Shown here in pieces: positions 58,869 to 64,000 of a DNA stretch of 64,000 bases. The notes beneath the pieces were generated by a model that searched no databases, was not told the DNA's origin, and saw nothing but the letters and a program-made list of their open reading frames with translations. Position numbers and translations under genes: made by a program. Position 1 is the stretch's first letter. Each line of letters begins with the position of its first letter. This DNA comes from Selenomonadales bacterium (lineage in GTDB: Bacteria; Bacillota; Negativicutes; Sporomusales; UBA7701): NCBI GenBank assembly GCA_018434945.1, contig JAHDOI010000035.1:1-64000 (forward strand). The letters are read 5' to 3'.

Positions 58869-60242
58869 TTATGCGGATATCGGAAGAAATTTTATTTTTA
58901 ACGAACCGGAGTACGAAAAACAGCCAGAAAGCGTGAATAGCTTTCTGGCTGTCTGCTTTTCCCGACGCGGAACGAGGCCGCTTTCCATCAACATCCAATC
59001 GACGAAACAACCGTAGCCGCGGGTAGGATCGTGTACGAAGACGTGGGTTACGGCGCCGATAATCTTCCCATTTTGCAGTATCGGACTGCCGCTCATCCCC
59101 TGCACTATGCCGCCTGTCCGGTCGAGAAGACGGGCGTCGTTGACTTTGATGACGAGACCTTTGCCCTCCGGAGATTCCTGAAGGTTGATTTTCTGGATTT
59201 CGATGGTGAAGCGCTCGATCGTCTGGCCGTCTACGACGGTGAGCAATTCCGCCGCGCCGAGCTGCACCTGACTCATCGATGCTACGGGAATTCCGTCCCC
59301 GAAGATTTGCTGCGGCGGATAAGCCGACAATTGTCCATAAATGCCGAAGGGGGTGTTTTTTTCGATGTTGCCGAGTACCTGATCCTCTTCGATGAAGACG
59401 CCGATTTTTTCGCCCGGCTGACCCCTCCGGCCGTGCTGGATGCCGGAAACTGTCGCAAGGACGATTTTCCCCTGGTGACAATCGATGGGCTGGTTGGTGT
59501 CGCTGTCGGTTATGATGTGGCCAAGGGCTCCGTAGGTATTGGTTTGCGGCTCGTAGAATGTGAGTGTACCTACGCCGGCCGCGCTGTCGCGGACGAATAG
59601 CCCGATGCGGTAGCGCCTAGTGTCCTGGCAGAACGCCGGTCGAAGCGACAGTTCGATATTGGCCGCGCCGCGCTTGACCAGAAGATCGACCGTCCTGTTC
59701 TCGCGGCCGCTCGCGTCGATTATCTCCGCGACCTGGCTGTCGCTTTGCACGGGTACGCCGTTGATGCTGAGGATAACGTCACCGATCGCAATCCCCGCTT
59801 CTTTCGCCGGGGAGCGGCTATGACCGTCCGCTCCGGCGACGGGTGAGTGACCGACGATGATGACGCCCTGGGAGTGGAGGACGACCCCGATGGAGTGACC
59901 GCCGGGCACCAGTTTGAGCGACGGCAGGACATCCACCTGGACGGTGCGGACCGGTATCACGCCGAGCAGCCTGAATTCGAGGGTCGCCTTGCCCAGGCTG
60001 ACCGGTTCCAGCGATACCGGACGGGAAAAGCCGGCGCGCGGGGAGTTGATCTTCACGGCCTGGTCCTGATTTACCGTCATCGTCCAGGGGAAGGCGACGT
60101 TGAGACTGGCGGTCTCGCCTTCGATGATGCGCATATGCGGGGGAAGCTGGTAGATATCGCGGAACCGCGGCGAAAAACAGAAGGCTACGATCAATGCGGC
60201 GAGCAGCAGGCCGAACGCAGAACGGCGACTTATGCCTGACAT
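58869..60242 (-). CDS. spoIVB: SpoIVB signalling serine peptidase
   Basis: SpoIVB is secreted from the forespore and cleaves SpoIVFA to activate pro-sigma-K processing. The 457-residue protein has an N-terminal membrane anchor (SAFGLLLAALIVAFCFS), a PDZ domain (AKEAGIAIGDVILSINGVPV) and the SpoIVB peptidase domain (TYGALGHIITDSDT with the His, VQGMSGSPILQNGKIIGAVTHV with the Ser). After MESGLVP the frame continues for about 32 residues through a terminator-like hairpin (58916-58951), an unusual C-terminal tail. It precedes spo0A and follows recN. Confidence 0.92.
   Translation of the reverse strand: MSGISRRSAFGLLLAALIVAFCFSPRFRDIYQLPPHMRIIEGETASLNVAFPWTMTVNQDQAVKINSPRAGFSRPVSLEPVSLGKATLEFRLLGVIPVRTVQVDVLPSLKLVPGGHSIGVVLHSQGVIIVGHSPVAGADGHSRSPAKEAGIAIGDVILSINGVPVQSDSQVAEIIDASGRENRTVDLLVKRGAANIELSLRPAFCQDTRRYRIGLFVRDSAAGVGTLTFYEPQTNTYGALGHIITDSDTNQPIDCHQGKIVLATVSGIQHGRRGQPGEKIGVFIEEDQVLGNIEKNTPFGIYGQLSAYPPQQIFGDGIPVASMSQVQLGAAELLTVVDGQTIERFTIEIQKINLQESPEGKGLVIKVNDARLLDRTGGIVQGMSGSPILQNGKIIGAVTHVFVHDPTRGYGCFVDWMLMESGLVPRREKQTARKLFTLSGCFSYSGSLKIKFLPISA
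58916..58951 (-). terminator. Terminator hairpin inside the spoIVB reading frame
   Basis: CAGCCAGAAAGC/GCTTTCTGGCTG forms a perfect 12-bp stem with a 7-base loop, followed on the minus strand by TTTTTCG. It is a textbook terminator but lies about 50 bases before the spoIVB stop codon. Confidence 0.8.
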
Positions 60243-60388
60243 CTTCCGTCATCACCCCGAATACTGTTTTTTTCGGGAGCAACTTTACCCGCACAGTAAA
60301 GTTTCCCGATTTCTTCGGGGATTATTCCGGAATATGTAGCATTTATTGACTTGTCGGCCCGTATTGGCTATAATATTGCAAATAAATT

Positions 60389-60408
60389 GCGCAAGCTTAC
60401 GCTTGCGC
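60389..60408. terminator. Terminator hairpin with the recN stop codon in its loop
   Basis: GCGCAAGC/GCTTGCGC with a four-base loop that contains the recN TAA (60397-60399). T-rich sequence follows on the minus strand (AATTTATTT). Confidence 0.7.
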
Positions 60409-62112
60409 TTTATTTTTCCATATTTCTTTGCGTGACTGCGCTGATGTTATCATTTCCGCGGCATTATCCAGGGCAGCCCTTGTTATGCTGTCGCCGGAGA
60501 TCATCCTGGTTACCTCCTGGAGGTGGGCGTCGTCGTCGAGTATTTTGACGACGGTGCTCGTGCGGTCGCCGTGCACCCTCTTTTCGACCACCAGATGACG
60601 GTCGGCCATCGCGGCGACCTGCGGGAGGTGGGTAACGCACAGGACCTGTTTATCGGCGGCGACGAGCGCGATCTTTTCGGCGACCATCCTGGCGGTCTGG
60701 CCGCCGATACCGGTGTCGACTTCGTCGAAGATCATGGTGCCGACGCCGTCCGCGCTGGCGGCCACCGTTTTGAAGGCCAGCGCAATACGGGAGAGTTCGC
60801 CTCCCGAAGCTACCTTCGCCAGTGGTTTTGCCTCTTCTCCCGGGTTGGCGGAGAACAGCACCGTGACTTCGTTTGTGCCGGTGGACGTATAGCGCGGCAC
60901 CGTCCGGACATCGATGACGAGAGCGGCTTGGGGCATGCCGAGGTCGACGAGGTGCCCGCGTACCTTGCCGGCCACTCCTGTGGCGGCGTCGCGGCGAAGC
61001 CGGTCGAGTTCATCCGCCGCCAGGGCGAGTTCCTTTTCAGCGGCGGCCCGCTGGGAGCCGAGGGCGGCGAGGCGTTCTTCATAGTTGGTGATGTCGGTAA
61101 GTTCGTCCGTCGCCTTGCGGTAGTATTCCAGGATATCGGCAATTGTGGCGCCGTATTTTCGTTTAAGGGTGTGGATGGTGTCCATCCGTTCCTGCAGTTT
61201 GACCAACCGGCCGGGATCGAAGTCGACGGTTTCCCGATAGTCGCGCAGTTCTGCGGCGATGTCTTCGAGCTGGTAGAGGGCGTCGCTGATCGTTTCCAGC
61301 TTCGGAGCCAGGGCGGCGTCGAAACGGGCGGCGTATTCCAGCTCCTTGCGGCTTTCGGCAAGGTCGGACAGGGCCCCGCCCGAACCATTGCCACCTTCGG
61401 ACAGGAGCCCATAGGCCCGGCCGACGGCGCTTATTATTCTCTCGGCGTTGCTCAGCAACCTGATCTCCTGGTCTAATACCTCTTCTTCGCCGTCCTTGAG
61501 GGCGGCGGCGGCAATTTCTTTCGTCTGCCAGGTCAGCATGTCGAGGCGTTGGGCCCGTTCGCGCGAATCGGATTCGGTGCGGGCAAGGGCTGCGCCGAGT
61601 TCGCTCCAGGCATTGTAAAGGCCGCGGTAGCGGTCGAGTTTTTCCCGTCCTCCTGGCAGGAAGGAGTCGAGCATCGCCAGGTGAGCTTCGGGCCTTAGCA
61701 GGGCCTGATGCTCGTGCTGGCCGTGCATGTCGACGAGTTCGCCGCCAAGCTGACGCAGCACGCCGACGGTGACGTGGCAGCCGTTGGCGAGGATGGCGGT
61801 CTTGCCTTGCCGCGACAGATAACGGCTGAGGATGAGGGTGGCGCCGTCGTCCAAGGGTATGCCCTGGTCGTCGAGGATGGCGCGGACGTTGGTGTTAGCG
61901 GCCACGTCGAAAACGGCCTCGACCCTGAAGGAGTCGCAGCCGCCACGGATGGTGTCGCGTTCCGCCCTGCTGCCGAGCAGGGTGCTGAGCGCGTCCACGA
62001 GGATGGATTTGCCTGCGCCGGTTTCACCGGTAAGGATGTTGAGACCGCCGGCGAATTCGACGCTGGCCTGCTCGATGAGGGCGAAATTTGTGACTGTTAA
62101 GGTTTTCAGCAT
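60397..62112 (-). CDS. recN: DNA repair protein RecN
   Basis: RecN is an SMC-like ATPase acting early in double-strand break repair. The 571-residue protein has Walker A (GETGAGKSILVDALSTLLG), long coiled coils in the middle, the ABC signature VASGGELSRIALAFK and Walker B (TMIFDEVDTGIGG). It lies between argR and spoIVB, the same order as in Bacillus. Confidence 0.96.
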   Translation of the reverse strand: MLKTLTVTNFALIEQASVEFAGGLNILTGETGAGKSILVDALSTLLGSRAERDTIRGGCDSFRVEAVFDVAANTNVRAILDDQGIPLDDGATLILSRYLSRQGKTAILANGCHVTVGVLRQLGGELVDMHGQHEHQALLRPEAHLAMLDSFLPGGREKLDRYRGLYNAWSELGAALARTESDSRERAQRLDMLTWQTKEIAAAALKDGEEEVLDQEIRLLSNAERIISAVGRAYGLLSEGGNGSGGALSDLAESRKELEYAARFDAALAPKLETISDALYQLEDIAAELRDYRETVDFDPGRLVKLQERMDTIHTLKRKYGATIADILEYYRKATDELTDITNYEERLAALGSQRAAAEKELALAADELDRLRRDAATGVAGKVRGHLVDLGMPQAALVIDVRTVPRYTSTGTNEVTVLFSANPGEEAKPLAKVASGGELSRIALAFKTVAASADGVGTMIFDEVDTGIGGQTARMVAEKIALVAADKQVLCVTHLPQVAAMADRHLVVEKRVHGDRTSTVVKILDDDAHLQEVTRMISGDSITRAALDNAAEMITSAQSRKEIWKNKAQA

Positions 62113-62137
62113 CGAGAGTCTCCTCCCCCATGCATGC

Positions 62138-62587
62138 TTATTGGAGGGCCCGGAACCTGGCCAGAACGTCAGCCGCCGCTTCCGGGGGCTTAACGACGAT
62201 GAAGACCGTGTCGTCGCCGCCCACCGTGCCGATGATTTCCGGCCACCGGGTGCTGTCGACAGCGAAGGCGACTGCCTGGGCGAGGCCTGGCACGGTTTTG
62301 ATGACGATGATGTTAAGGCTGTGGTCCATGCCGACGACCGAGTCCTGGAAGGCGCGTTCGAGACGGGACTGGGAGAAGACGAGGTTCTGCTCGGGCGGGA
62401 ATGCGTAGCGGTAGCGTCCGTCGCCTGTAGGCACCTTGATGAGCATCAGTTCCTTGATGTCGCGGGATACGGTGGCCTGGGTAACCTCGATGCCTATTTT
62501 CCGCAGCGCTTCCGCCAGTTCTTCCTGGGTCTCAACCGATTGGTTTTCGATGATCTCCTTTATGCGCGCGTGACGCGAACCCTTCAT
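62138..62587 (-). CDS. argR: Arginine repressor ArgR
   Basis: ArgR (AhrC) represses arginine biosynthesis and activates catabolism. The 149-residue protein has a winged-helix N-terminus (RHARIKEIIENQSVETQEELAEALRK, EVTQATVSRDIKEL) and a C-terminal arginine-binding, hexamerisation domain (GTVGGDDTVFIVVK). The argR-recN neighbourhood is widely conserved. Its ATG overlaps the stop of the upstream methyltransferase gene by four bases. Confidence 0.96.
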   Translation of the reverse strand: MKGSRHARIKEIIENQSVETQEELAEALRKIGIEVTQATVSRDIKELMLIKVPTGDGRYRYAFPPEQNLVFSQSRLERAFQDSVVGMDHSLNIIVIKTVPGLAQAVAFAVDSTRWPEIIGTVGGDDTVFIVVKPPEAAADVLARFRALQ

Positions 62588-63159
62588 ACCGTTTCACTCC
62601 CTGTCTTCCCGATTATGTATAGGATTGGCGGCCGGTTCCTCTGGTTGAGCATCCGCCAGACGGCGGCCGTGAAGGCTGCCTGGGGAAGTGTTGCGAGGAA
62701 GTCGGCCACGGCGGTATTTTCTTCTTCGCCGGCGCCGTGGCCGGGATAGGCGACGATGGTGACGATGCCGGCGGGGGCAAGGAGGCGGGTTACCGCTCCC
62801 AGAGCGGCGACGGTGGTCGCTGCGCAGGTGGTGAAACTGTGGTCGCCGCCAGGCCGGTAGCCGAGATTGAACATGGCGGCGTCCACCTGGCCGGCCACGT
62901 GGTCGGCGATACGGCTGTGGCAGTCGCGTATGAGGCGGCATTTCCCTGTCAGGCCGTGTTCGTCCATGCGCCGCGCTGTGGCCGCCAGAGCTTCCTGCTG
63001 AAGGTCGAAAGCCCAGACAAGCGCATCGGGGGGACTGCTGGCGGCCAGGAACAGGGTGTCGTGCCCGTTGCCGGCGGTGGCGTCCACCACCGTTTTAGCG
63101 GTTGCCAGCCTGTCCGTGAGCAGGTGGCGGGCCATGGTGAGCGCGTTAGCAATTGTCAT
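62584..63159 (-). CDS. mnmM: MnmM/YtqB-type class I methyltransferase
   Basis: The 191-residue protein has the SAM-binding motif VVDATAGNGHDTLFLA and FNLGYRPGGDHSFTT, characteristic of YtqB (MnmM), which methylates the 5-aminomethyl-2-thiouridine of tRNA. TIVAYPGHGAGEEE lies in the C-terminal half. It overlaps nadK by 14 bases and argR by four, so nadK-mnmM-argR are coupled. Confidence 0.87.
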   Translation of the reverse strand: MTIANALTMARHLLTDRLATAKTVVDATAGNGHDTLFLAASSPPDALVWAFDLQQEALAATARRMDEHGLTGKCRLIRDCHSRIADHVAGQVDAAMFNLGYRPGGDHSFTTCAATTVAALGAVTRLLAPAGIVTIVAYPGHGAGEEENTAVADFLATLPQAAFTAAVWRMLNQRNRPPILYIIGKTGSETV

Positions 63160-64000
63160 TGTCGTCGTCCCGCCACAGTTTGGTGCGCAGTGTCTGCGAG
63201 TAACTCTGGCCGCTGAGGCGGATGAACCTGGCCCGATAGGGGGCGCGCCTGACGATGACGATGTCGTCGGGCCTGAGGGCGAAGACCGTCTGGCCGTCGG
63301 CGGTCATGACGATGTCGTCGTGGGTCGCCTGCATTGTTATCTTGATTTCTTCCTTTTCCGATACCACCAGCGAGCGGGCGTGCAGGGAATGAGGGCAGAT
63401 GGGGGTCAGGAGGATGACTTTTAAATTGGGGTTGACCACCGGACCGCCTGCCGACAGGGAATAGCCGGTCGAGCCCGTGGAGGTGGCTACGATGAGGCCG
63501 TCGGCCGGGTAGCGGGCGATGAGAGCGCCGTCGATATAGAGTTTCAGCCTGATGAGGCGCGAGAAGCCGCCTTTCGTGACGACGACGTCGTTGATGGCGG
63601 AAGATATGAAGAGATCCTGACCGCCTCGCCGTACGATGGCATCAAGCATCAGCCGCTCCTCGACAAAGTAGTCGCCGCGGATGAGACGGTCGATGGCCGA
63701 CCCGAGGTCGGGCAGCTCGACTTCGGTGAGGAAGCCCAGTTGGCCCATGTTTACGCCGCAGACGGGGACGCCGGCCGGAGCAACCTCGCGGGCGGCGCTG
63801 ATGAGTGTGCCGTCTCCTCCCAAGGCGATCGCAAGGTCGATCTGTTCCTTAAGCTCCGCCCGTTCGCAGCTCAGGTCGGGATAGTTCATTTCTCTGGCCG
63901 CGTCCGGGGGAAGAAGGGTACGGATGTTGCTCTCCTTGAAATGCTGAATAAGCCAGCCGAGCACCGTGCTGACGCTTTCTTTATTGGTGTTCGGGAATAT
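63146..64000 (-). CDS. nadK: NAD kinase (5' end outside the window)
   Basis: NadK phosphorylates NAD to NADP. The visible part (284 codons) has LAIALGGDGTLI (GGDGT motif), GVNMGQLGFLTE, INDVVVTKGG and VATSTGSTGYSLSAGGP, and LTPICPHSLHARS. The frame is open to the window edge, and its first visible residues (IFPNTNKESVST) match the start region of NAD kinases, so only a few N-terminal residues are missing. The GTG at 63964 is not the true start. Confidence 0.95.
   Translation of the reverse strand: MFPNTNKESVSTVLGWLIQHFKESNIRTLLPPDAAREMNYPDLSCERAELKEQIDLAIALGGDGTLISAAREVAPAGVPVCGVNMGQLGFLTEVELPDLGSAIDRLIRGDYFVEERLMLDAIVRRGGQDLFISSAINDVVVTKGGFSRLIRLKLYIDGALIARYPADGLIVATSTGSTGYSLSAGGPVVNPNLKVILLTPICPHSLHARSLVVSEKEEIKITMQATHDDIVMTADGQTVFALRPDDIVIVRRAPYRARFIRLSGQSYSQTLRTKLWRDDDNDNC

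Noticed and set aside
1..64000. tRNA or rRNA genes
   Set aside because: No cloverleaf-like or rRNA-like sequence was noticed in the intergenic gaps; a covariance scan would be needed to be certain.

Overview
This window is the chromosomal core of an endospore-forming, GC-rich Firmicute. The sporulation genes (spo0A, spoIIAA-AB-sigF, spoIIP, spoIIM, spoIVB, spoVB, a spoVA cluster, spmA-spmB), the IspH-ribosomal S1 fusion and the gene order best fit a Sporomusaceae-like member of the Negativicutes. That placement is an inference from gene content; no rRNA lies in the window. Almost every gene is on the minus strand. The plus-strand genes I can support are a 62-codon gene (31590), a lipoprotein gene (39094) and an MciZ-like small gene (57038). 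Several long plus-strand frames are GC-driven shadows and were left out.

Layout, in plus-strand coordinates. 1-135: a cluster of palindromes, possibly the end of an IS200/IS605-type element. 155-9249: gpsA, plsY, der, a corrinoid adenosyltransferase, a DUF512 radical-SAM-like protein, two DUF3189 paralogues, spoIIP, a DUF1614 membrane protein and fni. 9264-11234: ispH-rpsA fusion. 11375-20327: a transport cassette of three CstA-family carriers, one unknown gene and a LytS/LytTR two-component system. 20333-23757: plsC, cmk, aroA, aroF. 23837-28796: an unknown membrane-anchored protein, an HI0933-type flavoprotein, rluB and a flavoprotein/ferredoxin-reductase-like pair. 28919-37216: spmB, spmA, a DacB-type carboxypeptidase, ytfJ, DUF2953, scpB, scpA, trpS, a site-2 protease and a CCA-adding-enzyme-like protein. 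37359-38977: lysA under a lysine riboswitch. 39862-44994: the spoVA cluster. 45091-48469: dodecin, sigF, spoIIAB, spoIIAA, dacF. 48558-56716: spoVB, pdp, deoB, xerD, a DUF4227 protein, spoIIM, an EndoQ-like protein and nudF. 57038-64000: mciZ-like gene, a P-loop ATPase, spo0A, spoIVB, recN, argR, mnmM and nadK, which runs off the window.

How the genes work together. Spo0A starts sporulation; the SpoIIAA/AB switch controls sigma-F; SpoIIP and SpoIIM serve engulfment; SpoIVB signals from forespore to mother cell; SpoVA proteins load dipicolinate; SpmA/B and DacB-type carboxypeptidases shape the spore core and cortex. Good sigma-H-type promoters precede spoIIAA and spo0A. The CstA/LytSR block separates plsC from ispH-rpsA, two genes that are commonly adjacent in related bacteria, so it looks like an insertion into an ancestral operon. 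A pair of sites matching the LytTR consensus lies upstream of one cstA.

The most unusual signal is an intergenic repeat present in four copies (1862-1981, 30139-30280, 31884-32006, 56748-56982) plus a collapsed remnant (37322-37356). All copies share conserved blocks and a GCGTAC/GTACGC hairpin. Their outer arms and middle stems differ in sequence between copies yet stay complementary within each copy, the pattern expected of a structured nucleic acid family.
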